Source: Typhlomys cinereus (Eukaryota > Chordata > Mammalia > Rodentia > Platacanthomyidae). From it: 64,000 nucleotides of DNA. Location: contig JALPQD010000027.1 of NCBI GenBank assembly GCA_023101885.1, forward strand, positions 3,973,967 to 4,037,966. The letters are read 5' to 3'. The translations under genes and the position numbers were made by a program. Below the pieces are notes generated by a model that was not told the DNA's origin, did no database searches, and saw only the letters and a program-made list of their open reading frames with translations. How positions within the stretch are numbered: position 1 is the stretch's first letter; every line of letters starts with the position of its first letter. Below are positions 12,706 through 24,265 of this stretch, piece by piece.

Positions 12706-12915
12706 TGATGTTGTCTGTGTGTGTGCATGTGAATATGTATGTGGGAAGGCTGAAGTCAACAACAAATGACTCCCTCAGGAGAGTTTCCACCTTATATTTT
12801 GAGACAAGGTCTCACTGAACCTGGAGTTCAGTGATTCAACTTTCCAATGAGATCCATCTGTCTCTGCCTTTCTAATGCTGAAGTTATAGATACAAGCTGT
12901 TCCTGATTTTTAAGT
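12706..12915 (-). mobile_element. B3-type SINE, antisense
   Basis: In plus-strand reading, a GTGTGTGTGCATGTG run is followed by GGCTGAAGTCAACAACAAATG, TCCACCTTATATTTTGAGAC, AAGGTCTCACTGAACCTGGA, and CATCTGTCTCTGCCTTTCTA. That is the reverse complement of the rodent B3 body and its B1-related middle section. It is diverged and lacks the tRNA-like head. Confidence 0.75.
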
Positions 12916-14045
12916 ATTTTAAGGGCTGAGCCCTAAAAGTCATCCTTCTATTAGTACCACATACACTAGGAAATAATTAACCTCAGTTGAATGAAATTGG
13001 TTATGATCCCTTAAGAATGACTTCTATTGAGCATACACAGTGTGGGAGACTTCTCTAGCAAATATGAAGAGATGTTTCTCTTTGTAGTATGATTGCTTTT
13101 AGAGTAGAGGGTAAGAGTGAATATTCAGTTCCATTCCCTACTCTAAAACATAACAAAAAAACAAAAAACAATAAACGGCTTAAGTCTTTAGAAAAGAGTC
13201 TGTAAAATAACTAACATATTCCTAACCTAAGGAAACAGTGTATTTCAATATAGTAAATCAAAACTATATTCTATTCATTTAACAATATTTATGATTTATT
13301 ATTTCGGAACACCAAAATTACCATTGCTCAGGACAAATGTGCAGAACATAGTGGTCATTATATTCTTATGATAACAGGCAGATATGAAACAGCAAGCATA
13401 GTCACAAGTAACTGCCATACACAGTAGGATAAAAGTGTGGCTGAGAAATTCAGTTTAGTATTAATACGATAGCATAGACCTTGAACCTAGGAAGTATGGG
13501 GATTTAAAGGTGCTAACAGGCACCACTAACAAATATCTATGGGAAGAATATTGAAACAGTAGAAAGAGTCATAAAAAGGCCAGGCTGCATAAGGCAGACT
13601 TCGCAATTCATTTTATGGGAAGAAACCCAGTAGAGAAAGAGTCAAAATTAATGGGTTAAAGATCTCACTACAAAAGGACCTGGAAGTCCTGGAAACATCA
13701 AGAGTCTCACTAGCTATCTAACTCATGTCAATCTGAATTGGATTTGGCTATGTTGTCCAAATTAATTTAAATACCTCTTAATGAATTGATGACTTAACTT
13801 TTGTTACTCTGGATTGATTCTATATACCACAATTTAACTCAAATATACATATGTATGTACAATGGCACCTCTTAACATAAACTGAAGTAAATTTCATTAA
13901 TAAATCAATGCATGGCTGTCACATTATCTGTGCATATTGCTAATCAATCTACATCAAACAACTTAAGGAACAAGGAATTTTTTTTGATTACTCCAGCGTG
14001 GCAAGAGAGTTCATACCAACACCAGTGTCCAAGGAAACTGCTCAT
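12916..14045. other. Unique intronic DNA
   Basis: No repeat, exon or RNA gene was recognised in this AT-rich stretch. Confidence 0.4.
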
Positions 14046-14548
14046 CCCATATCTACAGGACAGCTGAAAGAGGGGCAAATCTCTCTTACCAGAGAGCATG
14101 TCTGTCCGAGTATGCTAAAGAATTCCTACTCCATAAATCAGTCCTCTTCATCTTATCTACCTGCCTAGGGGAAGCTCCATTCCCTATGGGCTGAACCTTC
14201 CCCATCAAGTAGACAATTACCTGCAGGCTTGCTCTTGGTTTAACTCAACTACTAATTCTTTACAAATGTGCCCAGAGCACAAGTCTTTATTATCAGGAGT
14301 ATCATGTTTACTCCTGGCTTAGGTTGTTTGATTCCTTGTGTTCTGGATTCTTGCATTTTGGTCTTAAAAGAACCCTGTTCCATCCTTTATGGTCAATTTC
14401 TTGGCTCTCTAAGAAATTCTGTGGAAATGATCATTTCCCCAAATATATGATCACATGACTCCTGCTGTAATAAATCCTATGTTATTTCATTGTTCTAGTA
14501 AGTGTGTCTTTGGGTCTGCACAAATTCTGTATGCAGAGGTTGGTGTTG
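14046..14548 (+). mobile_element. Possible solitary LTR remnant
   Basis: The segment is GC-richer than its flanks and carries an AATAAA signal at about 14470. A U5-like stretch follows (TTCTAGTAAGTGTGTCTTTG, then GGGTCTGCACAAATTC), as in many endogenous retroviral LTR 3' ends. No primer-binding site, internal retroviral coding region or matching second LTR was found. A retroposed 3' UTR is the alternative. Confidence 0.3.
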
Positions 14549-14754
14549 CCCTTTGCACATTATCACTCCTGCTCATTAATTCTCAGCTCTCTGTAAATTA
14601 GTTTTTCCCTCTTCACCTCTTTAAAGGGTCTCTGGCCTCTTTACTCATACTTTTTGCTTTGATTGGATTTGTTTCCTTTGTAACACTTGAATCATGGAAA
14701 AATATCTTTCGCAGTATTCTTTTGAGATTCAGTGATGACTACATTTCACATCAT

Positions 14755-14882
14755 CTCTTACCTATGTATTTTTTTTTTTGGAAGAGACTCAGTCAGGGTC
14801 TTATTAAGTAGCCCAGGCTGTAATTCTTCTGCCTTTGCTTTTCAAGTGCTAGGATTACAGGCCTGCCCCATGATACCTTGTT
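14755..14882 (-). mobile_element. B1-type (7SL-derived) SINE, antisense
   Basis: A T-run is followed by GACTCAGTCAGGGTCTTATT, AAGTAGCCCAGGCTG, and AGTGCTAGGATTACAGGCCT. This is the reverse complement of the B1 3'-to-5' order (poly(A) tail on the low-coordinate side). It is moderately diverged and near full length. Confidence 0.85.
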
Positions 14883-15073
14883 TCAGTTGCTTCTTTACAA
14901 TCTTTTCAAAGTTCACCCTTTTATGCCTTTTCATGAATTCTGTCCCTGGGATTGTCTTGTGTGTTCTGGGATGTCTTGTCCTATCCCATGGCTTCCATTA
15001 GCATGACCCAAGGCTCCTTCCCTGAAGTCCAAGTTTGTGATGAGTGCACTGTTCTCCTATGGAACAACGTGAG

Positions 15074-15114
15074 CACAGGCAGCCATGCCCTCAGACTCAG
15101 CATGGCTGCCTGTG
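15074..15114. other. Strong hairpin: 15-bp perfect inverted repeat
   Basis: The left arm CACAGGCAGCCATGC (15074-15088) and right arm GCATGGCTGCCTGTG (15100-15114) are exact reverse complements around an 11-base loop. The stem is 10 G/C of 15. It lies in otherwise unique sequence, not in a recognised repeat. I have no evidence that it is transcribed apart from intronic read-through. The stem is shorter than a typical pre-miRNA stem. Confidence 0.9.
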
Positions 15115-16478
15115 AGCATCACCTACTGTTCAATGTCCAGTGTACAGTAACCCAATGTCCATAGCAGGATCTTGAGCAGCATTCTTGATTCCTGTACCTC
15201 ACATATTACCAATTGCTTTGTCCTTTATAGATTATAACATGAAACTTCCTTAGTAGCCTCATTATTCCGATGTTGGATTTTGTAAAATCATGCTCATTTG
15301 CATTCTGTATATTTTGAAAAAAAAATAAATTCCATTACCAAGTTCAACTTATGTTAACGGAAGCGGCTGAGATCATAAAAAGAAATTAAATTTAAATGAA
15401 GACGGTAAATTTTATACTTGTCATTAAAAAACTCTAACTAAAGGCATAATTTAGGTAGGAAAATAATCCCACCTCAAGTGTGAATTCATGACATGTTATT
15501 GATTGAAAGTCTCCCTTTTCATCATGTTTCTTCCACTACATCACATCTACTCTCTCACACCATAAATCATCTCCTACATTCCAAAAATGTTTTAGGAAAA
15601 AATACAAAATAATGTGTTACAAAATTTTTCTTATCAATACAAAAGAAAAATCTAGATTGCAAACGAATTACATAATTATTAAATTTGTGTCAATATAGAC
15701 TTTTAAAACAGAAAAATTCAGTATATAAATATAGCAAGAATAAAGAAACCATTTTTCACTGTAAAAGAAAATGTTTCTCCAAAAGATGGAGGTTTAAAGA
15801 GTCTGGCAGTTGGGGCAAAATTAAGCAAAATGTTTCAAATTTGACAGTGAATATAGAAAGTATATGTATTCTATAATATTTTAGCAAACATTATCTGTAC
15901 AGAAATGTGCAGTATGATTAAAATTGAATAATGCATGATTAAAAGTGAATTATGTAGTCCCCGTGGCATTGAGCTTTATATTTGTAAGCATGCATTTGTA
16001 AGTATGTGTATACATGCAATGTTACTATGATGTTGTTTCAGAATTACTCTAAGTGCTTCATATTTTACAAGTTTGGGCAGAAACAATCTGTGGAATATCA
16101 GGAAATAATCCATATGATTTCTAGCAAATTGGAGGCCGTGTAATCTGACAGAGGGCAATCAGACTGTCCTCACATCTTAAGGGACAAAGCCACATGTTAA
16201 GAACACTGGAATGCAATTATTGCAGTTTCCTGGGTCTAGCTGGGTACAGACCTGAGAGCAGGAACTGCTAAGGGCAATGAGGCAATGTTCAGAGCCATGA
16301 AATGAGTGAATTTTGACAAGGACAGCCATCCATTTTGGTCACAAGTGGTTTCACACTTGAAAAAGATGGATTCTGGAAGAAACAAATTGAATTGTCAAAA
16401 GCATTGTAGTCTAGTGTAACTATTATAAAATGGTCCTGATTTATACAGGGGAAGAAATATGATATAATCCAAGTTAGT
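15115..16478. other. Unique AT-rich intronic DNA
   Basis: Nothing recognised. Small open frames at 15685-15876 (plus) and 15976-16158 (minus) carry no known motif. Confidence 0.4.
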
Positions 16479-16494
16479 TGGGATAAACTTTATT

Positions 16495-16815
16495 TATTTA
16501 TTTTTTAATTATTATTTATTCAATTGTGTGTGCGTGTGTGCGCGTGTATGTATGTGTGTATATGTATGTGTGTGTATGTATGTGTGTGTATGTATGTATG
16601 TGTGTGTAGAACCATGGGCGAATTCAGGAACCACCATGGACGCCTCCACCTCCTCCTTTACTCTGCCCCAGGATTCACAGGCTCTGCCCTACCAGGACCA
16701 GAAACGCAGGCCACCCCCGCTTCCACTGGCGTCTATATGTTGGGTCTAGGATTCAAACTCAGGACCTTCTGCCTGCAAGGCAGAGGCTTAACCCCTGAGA
16801 CACCTCTCCAGTCCC
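16495..16815 (-). mobile_element. Young lineage-specific SINE, antisense, full length
   Basis: The minus-strand head GGGACTGGAGAGGTGTCTCA is at the high-coordinate end. The body includes TCCATGGTGGTTCC and CTGGTCCTGGTAGGGCAGAG. The (TG)n/TATG tract at 16525-16607 and ATTCAATTG tail are at the low end. An exact 16-bp target-site duplication, TGGGATAAACTTTATT, is present at 16479-16494 and 16816-16831. Perfect repeats indicate a fairly recent insertion. Confidence 0.93.
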
Positions 16816-16929
16816 TGGGATAAACTTTATTAAGATTAGAAAGTAATATCAATTATTGGCTAAATAAAACATGGGGAGTTCCCTTTTATATTTTGTAATT
16901 GAACTCTAAAACATCACTAAATTTCACTT

Positions 16930-17065
16930 AACTTTAAAAATAACCCCATAAATTACATGTTCTTCTATGGTCCAATATACAGATAGAGAAATGAGATAAG
17001 AGAGGAAGTTTGTGAGGGTTATTGCACAGAACAAGGCAGAGATTCTGGGTCCATCCCAGAACATA
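16930..17065 (+). mobile_element. MIR-like fragment
   Basis: ATAACCCCATAAATTACATG, CAGATAGAGAAATGAGATAA and GGCAGAGATTCTGGGTCCA follow the MIR core (ATCCCCATTTTACAGATGAG...GGCAGAGC..GGATTC..ACCCA), with MIR-type divergence. Confidence 0.5.
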
Positions 17066-17484
17066 AGCTTTGCATGGCTCCCCATATTGTCTGACAAAAT
17101 CTTTGAATCTCTCAACTGGCTTGGTCAGGATAGTGGTATAAAGAAAAAGAGATTTGATCAATGTCTAAAGTTAGGAAGGTACAGCTCAAGAGAGATTATT
17201 AATATGTGAATTGATAAATATTACTTTCTCCTCAGAAACCATGCTTGCTAGAAATATTTTTACTAAGGATCAGTAAGATTAATATTACTAAAGAAGCTAT
17301 ATTCTCATTTGCCCTTTAGTGGAGAGGAGTTTGTGAAGAGCCTGAAAATATTTGCTGTTTGAATAGTGCAGATGAGTTATCACACAGAACACATAGTAGA
17401 TGTGATATTGATGACAAAAAGCACTGACAGCTAAGGCTGTGGATTTAACCAGGTGGAGTGTCTATGCAGCATTTAATTTGTCTT

Positions 17485-17523
17485 TACAACATCTATGAAG
17501 TAAGTGATATTATAGCACCATTT

Positions 17524-17554
<31 letters not shown>

Positions 17555-17600
17555 CACATAGTAGTGAGGAGTTAACTTGCCAGGATCTTTTAGGCAGTAC
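17485..17600 (+). mobile_element. MIR fragment split by a (CA)n microsatellite
   Basis: TTTACAACATCTATGAAGTA and GTGATATTATAGCACCATTT match the first half of a MIR core. After the CA tract, AGTGAGGAGTTAACTTGCC matches the second half (..GAGGTTAAGTAACTTGCC). The dinucleotide run replaces the middle of the element. Confidence 0.6.
17526..17553 (+). repeat. (CA)14 microsatellite
   Basis: Uninterrupted ACACAC run inside the MIR core described above; likely length-polymorphic. Confidence 0.95.
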
Positions 17601-17610
17601 ATAAGAAGCA

Positions 17611-18945
17611 CATATTACTTTTGCTAGAAAGATGTTGCTTATGATAGAGAAATAATTTACATGGTTTTTTCTAACTAAGGAACTAATAAACAAGGAGGAG
17701 AAGACCATTCAGAATGGAAGTAAACACCTGAGGAATTATAAATACTGTGAAGCTAACTGCTAATTGCCCTGATTTCCTGGGAAGGGGACTTTATCAGCAT
17801 CCACTTCTAGGAGATAAGAACAGTGGGTTCAGAGTTTAAGGAATTCGCTGTCAACTTATGTGGTTGTCCTAAGTGGAAAACTCCTTCATCCATTGACTAT
17901 AAATTCTGAAGGTAATGGAGAACAGTCAGTAAGCACGTATGCTCTTCAGATACCTCGCAAGCATATCTCCTGTCTGAGGAGGAGACTTTGAGATGTCTAT
18001 CACTCTCTTGGCCTTGAAAACATGATCTTCCTTTATTATTGTACCATCTGATATGGTTACAGTTGTGCACCTCTCCACCCCAAAGCTTGGTTTTGGAGAA
18101 CAAGGTAAGGCATGAGAGAGAGGAAGGTCATTCAGCTTCATAAAGGTTCCCACCAAAAGTTGGAGATGAACTGTCAGTCAGAAGGAGAAATATGGTAGTG
18201 ACCTGAGATTTTACTCCTGCCCCTAAGGTATATTTAGACACAACTGGTAATTTTCGGAAAGCTTAAATAAGAGATTATCACTCCCTTGCCCAGTTTTATC
18301 AAGGATTTTGCATTAGTATCAAAAGCAAGATATTCTCACAAACTCTTAAGAGCACACCTTTATGTGGTGTGCGGAAGATCTCTTAAATATGTGAGTTAGG
18401 TTGGTTCAATGACCTTGGAGAGATGGCTGGAATTAGATGAAGCAATTAGGTTTATTGGAGACTGTACCTTTTCCCAGACAACAGGTTTTAAGCAAGTCTC
18501 TTTACACATAGAAATGGGGGTGATTATGCCTGATATTCTAGTTTTTTTTTAAAAGAATACAGACTTTCTTGCAGAAAGTTAAAAACTTGACTCAAATCAT
18601 CATTGTAAAAAAAAAGTCATAAAAAGCACTGTGCAGATATACTCAAGGAAAACTCAAAGACAAATGTGTAAGGAAGATGTCTGGATACAAATCACAGGCC
18701 ACTGATAACATGCCCTGTGTCTTGCACAGCCGGGGTCTGCCTGTTAGCTGGCCACAGTGACTACAGCTTTTCCCCTGCTCACCACAATTTCACCACAGTG
18801 TCCTCTTTTCAAGTTCTTAAATTTCTCAAGCTTTCTCTTGTTTTCCATCATTAGATTTGAGTCAAACTATTGCTCAGCTTTTAGCTTCAAGTGGCGTTTT
18901 TTGACCCCTTGTCCTAACTGAAGTGATTCCTACCCTTTCTTCTTA
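17611..18945. other. Unique intronic DNA
   Basis: No recognisable exon or repeat. Open frames at 17897-18156 (minus, two frames) have no domain similarity that I recognise. Confidence 0.4.
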
Positions 18946-18950
18946 GGTTC

Positions 18951-19060
18951 CTTACCACTGGTTTTCAAAGTGTGCTCTGGGGACCCCCAGAAGCCTAGCA
19001 ATCCTTCAAGAGGTGCAAAAGACCGAACTTTAGTTTCATAAGAGGGCAGAGGTAGGGCAT
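18951..19060 (+). mobile_element. hAT-like DNA transposon end (tentative)
   Basis: CCACTGGTTTTCAAAGTGTG, CTCTGGGGACCCCCAGAAGC and CTTCAAGAGGTGCAAAAGAC resemble the terminal inverted-repeat region of ancient mammalian hAT elements (GGTTCTCAAAGTGTGGTCC..GGGGTCC..). The other end was not paired, so identity is tentative. Confidence 0.4.
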
Positions 19061-22000
19061 TCTTCCTTTTTCTCTTATTCTGTTATGAATACAAGCTTTC
19101 TAGAAAACTTTTCATAAAATATATCAATATTATGAGTAATATTTTATGTTACTTTAAGTCGATAAATTTTATATATTTTAAACTCTCCAGTATATGTTTT
19201 ACTATGCTTTAAAAATTACTGAAAAACTTATTGAAAAAATTCAATAAGCATAGGCCCAAAAACTCGTTCTTTGACTTACTTAATTTTTCAAATGCCAAGT
19301 TGTCTTGGGACTAGAAATATTAAAAGTTCCTGTTCCATGGATATATGGCAAACACTAAATTTGTTTCACCTATTTCCTTCTTTTCTTCTCTAAAATCTAA
19401 GTGTAACAGGGATAGTAGCATAACAGGGATAGTAGTCCATGCCACATTAGTACCTCTTATAACCTAAGTCTCTACTGAAGTTTGATGAGTCCTGTGCAAA
19501 TCAAGACCCGAGTCCACATGCAAGTGGGAACTTAGCACTGGGCTGTCCTGTGCGAAGCTTTTTGCCAAACATGGCAAATATGAAGCTGCAATCAGTACAA
19601 AAAAATCAGAGGTCTCCATGTAGAAACGAGACATCCTGAAATATAAAAAATACTCAGAGTTCAAAGTGGGCAAAATGGATCCTTTCATTTTCCTTCCTTT
19701 TTACTCATATCTTTACCAGTTCTTCAGTCCACTTCCCTGTTACCTTTCTGAGCCAGTGGGAGATTCTGCAATGTTGGACTGTAGATGCATTCTGTGCTAA
19801 CGAATGAGGTCATGTCAATTTAAATGAAACACTGACAGAAAACACTATTTAGCTCATTTACTTAACCATGACAAATTTATAGCCAGAAACACATGTGACT
19901 TTTATAGAGGAACATAAATTCAAGGTGGCCACATCTTGTTCTGTGGGCTGGCATTGAAAGTCTGACCTTTGTCAGGCAAAAAGACACATTCTTACATGGC
20001 TGGTCCTGAATACAAGCCAGGAGGTGTGGTGCCTGAGCCTGTTTTGTGGGGCTCTTGAGGAGTTCCTTTCTCCCTCTTACCCAGAGGCATAAGTGTCTAA
20101 ACTCACTAGAATTTACAGTGCCTTTAGGGGGCATTCTTCAAAGCACTTCTTTCTGCCCTCCTCTTAAAATAGAGATCTTATGACCAAATACTAAGAATTT
20201 GGAATCTAGTGCCCAATTCCTCCTTTCAACTGTGATTTCATGTTATATTAACTCCATGAACTTGAAACATCTGAAGATCCCTATGCTTCAGTTTAAAGCT
20301 TTGTGGAAATAGCACTTCCTCCTGTTCCAGGAGAATTAAATGACTCATAGAAATACATAAAACCATCACGGATGTGTGACGGGACCTATCAGTGTTAGTG
20401 ATAGGTGGCAGAGGGAACTGGGTGACAAGGAATACAGATTTTGCCTCCAAATGGTCAAGATACCCTGAACTCTTTCAGGATGGCTGAACTGTTATTTCTT
20501 TCTCTAAAAGTCAGAGAGGAAAATTAGTATCTGAATATTTTAGGAGACATCTTGTATGAGTTAATATGGTCCTTAGTTTCAGTGTTTGATAACCCTCCAG
20601 GTAAAGAGTCTGGGTATCATAAGAGAATCCAATCTTCAGAAGAGGGCTCAATTAAACCTCTATAAGATGTTACAGTAGCATGGAAGAGAAAATAATGATT
20701 TTTCCCTTGACAACATCACAGGGATAATGAAAGAGAGAGAGTGAGCGTTTCAGTTGAATTTGGACAGATGAAAATGGTGTTTTCCTGTACACAGGGTACA
20801 ATTCCAAGCCAGTGAGCCAAGATAGTACTTGACCCTGTTTGCATGAGCAGCAGGAGCATATGGTGAAATGGGTACAAGGAAAGTAAAAAATGGGAAAAAA
20901 GATCAGAACTTTCTACTCTACAAATCATATTCTATTCTTATTCAAGAAAGAGCCAAATAATGAAAACTTTAAAGTATAAGAGACTTTGATCATCTGTTGT
21001 ATAAGAAGACAAATGTTGGACACAAGGGAAAGGAAGAAGCAGTGAGAAGAGAAAGTCATATAAGAAAACGTGTCCAGAAGTGAGTGTAAAAGACAGTATG
21101 TTCCAAGGTTAGAACCACAGGATCTGCCCTCTTTTCAGTGGAGAAAAGTGAAAAATGGGTTAAGGATATAACTGATATCAGAACCCCAGAAACTGAACAG
21201 GTATTGATGGGAAAAAGGAGACTGTTGGGAAAGGAAGTGACATGTCCGTAATCAGTTCTGGGATTCTAAATACCAACAAAAGGAAAACACGTCAGGCCAA
21301 TCATCCCAGAGTTACTTTTGTTTCCTTTGATTCATTTTCCTCCACATCAGGGCCTGAAGTGGGGAAGATCCCGTCCACATAATCTTCGGAACCCCCAGGG
21401 CTGTGGAGTTTGCAGATGCCCACAATGTAGGAAATGGAAATGCAACTATGGACAGAAATAGCTTCTCTTACGCATTGTTTCCTTCTTCCGTGGGACTTTT
21501 TATGGGTCATAAACAGAAACAGACAATTTTTTATATCTAGGAACTGATCTGTGAACTATTAGGCATACATATACCAAACAGTATTGTAATGAGATGCTGA
21601 TTTTCTTTGCAGCTAACCAACACATTCATTACCATTTTGCTAGCTAATTACAGTTAATCATGAAGATTAAAATCATATGTGATTAGTTGTATCACTGCCA
21701 AATCTGTGTGTATGTGTGATAGAAGAGGAGGGAGTCTCTCTAATTCATTCATACAAGTAGCTGAATATTCTACTGATTTGGAACATTAGGGTGCTCTATA
21801 AAAATACACTTTTGAAAAATTACCATTATGCTCATTATAATGAGAACCATAGCTATTTATAATTTAATCCATTAAAATATGCAGGCCATGTTACATCCTT
21901 AATTATACATATGATTTGAGTTTTAGCGATAGTAAGTCATCTTTCCTAGTATGTTTGCTTTTAAATTTGCATTTTTAAATTATAATAAAGTTTTGATTGA

Positions 22001-22350
22001 CAAGAGCTTGTTATGAATTTCACAGTGGAAATTCCCAGTTTCCAGATAAATGATCTTCTAGAATGCTGTTGGCCAGTGGCTCCAGTTTTTATGACATCTA
22101 GAATATGCACAGAAATGGGCTCTGTAACCACATGATCATCAGCTGTGGATTCCTGCCATTGGCCACAGGAGACTTCTCTAGACTTTCACTGCTTTCCTTT
22201 CTCCTACCCTGACAACATATCTGATTAAATTTCATCAATTGTCTTATGATGGTACATGATAATCAGGTAGCTATAAACATATGATTAGTGCCTGTATTAA
22301 TAATCAAGCTAAAAATTCTATCTTAAAATACAATGGAGGGATGTAAGGAT
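19061..22350. other. 3.3 kb of unique intronic DNA
   Basis: No repeat family was recognised. It contains a short antisense frame with coding-like composition (21301-21510) and an AT-rich block dense in TAAT cores (about 21590-22060), both treated as findings. Otherwise featureless. Confidence 0.45.
19404..19435 (+). repeat. Short direct repeat, 15-mer twice
   Basis: TAACAGGGATAGTAG occurs at 19404-19418 and again at 19421-19435, separated by two bases. Probable replication slippage in unique sequence. Confidence 0.9.
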
Positions 22351-22355
22351 TGAAA

Positions 22356-22356
<1 letters not shown>

Positions 22357-22395
<39 letters not shown>
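22357..22395. repeat. (TA)19 microsatellite
   Basis: A 39-base uninterrupted alternating TA run; prone to cruciform formation and length change. Confidence 0.97.
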
Positions 22396-22397
<2 letters not shown>

Positions 22398-22629
22398 TCA
22401 AGTCTGTTATTCCTTTAGCTATTACTGGGAGAGAGGAGTATGCTGTTCACTATTCTGAAAGTCATGGGTCAGTGATACTTGCCATAGCCGTGTTTACCAT
22501 ATCTATATAATGAACCAACACACTATTGACCCCACAAAGTCTAGCATTTGCTAAAGGCACCATGATCCTTGGAGGCAAGGAATTGACAGCCACAGTAGTG
22601 TTCTTATGCTTAAGGGGAACACAGGATAG

Positions 22630-22872
22630 GATTAGGGGAATGCCACTGGGTCTTTGTACATCATTGGAGAGGAGAGCCCAGAGGAGAGACTGGCAGGCAC
22701 ATTAAAGGATTCTCCGGGAATTGGGGGGGGAGGCGCTGGGGGATGGGGAGGGAGGGGTGAGGGGAGGATGACAGGGGGTTTGGGGGAGGAGGAGGGAGGG
22801 AGGGAACCGGTGTACCTACTAAGTTTGTTTGAGCAGAAATAATAATAATAAATGTTTTTTTTTAAAAAAGAA
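22630..22872 (+). mobile_element. L1 3' UTR end, sense, with G-rich polypurine tract
   Basis: A segment with GTACATCATTGGAGAGGAGA leads into a G-rich polypurine tract (22720-22803), as found in rodent L1 3' UTRs. AATAATAATAAATG and a short A-rich tail near 22830-22872 complete it. No L1 ORF2 coding is present upstream, so the copy is strongly 5'-truncated. Confidence 0.6.
22720..22803 (+). repeat. G-rich tract with G-quadruplex potential
   Basis: At least eight runs of three or more G occur within about 85 bases (for example GGGGGGGG, GGGGGATGGGGAGGGAGGGG, GGGGGTTTGGGGG). They are separated by short loops, satisfying the usual quadruplex pattern on the plus (gene-sense) strand. Confidence 0.85.
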
Positions 22873-22974
22873 AGTGACTGTAGTAATAATAGCAATAATA
22901 TTTTTAAATAAGATGTCAAAAGGAATAGTGATTCTCTTGAAAAAGATAGAAAAGCAGGGCAAAACTGAGAAATG

Positions 22975-24265
22975 GTTATCCTTTTTCCCCTACTTTCGCC
23001 TTACTTGATTTTTCTTCTTTCTTTTTACTTTTTTTCTAGTTTTACAAGCTAATGTGTGGCTATTCCTGTTCCCCTCCTTCACTCCTCCCCCTTCCCCTTT
23101 CTCTCCCACTCTTTCCTCCCTTCACCAACCCATTCCTTTTCTCTTCCTCACTGTCTACTTGTGTGGACCACAGGGTTCCCTTATGGTAGTCTGTATTGGT
23201 ATAGGCTCAGGTCTCTGTGGCAGATTAAGTGGCCCTCTTTGGCTAGCCCCACTGATAGTGACACCCTCCTTTACTTTCTGAGTTCTAGCCCCTAAGGTTC
23301 CATCTGCATGAAATTATTTCTCTGAGCTTCTTGCTAATCTATGGGGGGAATGTTGACAAACCAGTCAGAGTGCAGGTCTAGTGAGGATAAGTCTCATTGC
23401 AGTAAGTTTCTGGATGCAGCAGTTCTATCTTGAATGGAATGTCCTGAGCAGGCCTCAGACCTCTCCACTTTCTAATCTTACCACCTTCTCTTCAACAAAA
23501 TTCCCTGAGCCTTAGGATGGGGAGAGAGATTTGGTTGGCCTGATTCTGGCTATGTGTTTTAGGATCTGCAGACTCCATACTTTGACTGGTTGTTGCTGTC
23601 TACTTCACTGTTCTTCCACTGCAATGGCTTGCCTCTTGTTTTAGTGTTGAGATCTTTTCTATAAAGAAAAAATGAGAGGTGTTTAAATGGATGGAGGTGT
23701 AATATTGGGTGTTTGTGTTTAGTATTGAGCATCTGATCCTGACAACTTTCATTTTTTCTCCCCATCCATTGTTGTTTAGACTACTTTATATTGCTGGATA
23801 TGTTCTCTGTTATGGGGGTGTCGTTAGGGGTTAGTACTAAGTGGTTAGTTACCTAGAGAATAACCCCATTCTCTACTATTCCCTGTTGTTGTTCTTCCCT
23901 CCCCTTAAAGTTTTTCTTGCATAAAAGCTGTTTAAAACTGTTTAACCCTATTTTATTTCTGGTCTTTTGGGTTCTTCTTCACCACCTCCCCCCCCCCATA
24001 CACACACGCTTGTGTTTCTTACATTTGTGGATATTGAAGAGTTTCTGTTTGGTTAAATCAAATGGAATATTTAATGTTAGGATCTATTTATAAGGGAGAA
24101 AATACAGCATCTGGAATATTTCACTCAATATGATTTCTTCCAGGTCTATCCATTTATTGGCAAATTACATTAGTTCATCTTTCTTGATAGCTGAATAGTA
24201 TTCCACTGTATATACATATCAAATTTTCATTAATAATTGGCTGTCCTCTTTAGGCATAGAATTTT
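22975..24265 (-). mobile_element. L1 3' region, antisense
   Basis: The pyrimidine-rich start (TCCTTCACTCCTCCCCCTTC) is the reverse of an L1 polypurine 3' UTR. It shares landmarks with the copy at 56.2-57.8 kb, such as CAACAAAATTCCCTGAGCCT and a TTTCACTCAATATGATTTC segment. The last part (GATAGCTGAATAGTATTCCA, CTGTATATACATATCAAATT) matches the conserved L1 region shared by many mammals. Several deletions and no intact ORF. Confidence 0.75.

Noticed and set aside
14046..14548. Possible complete endogenous retrovirus.
   Set aside because: Only a single LTR-like stretch; no internal retroviral region, primer-binding site or second LTR found.
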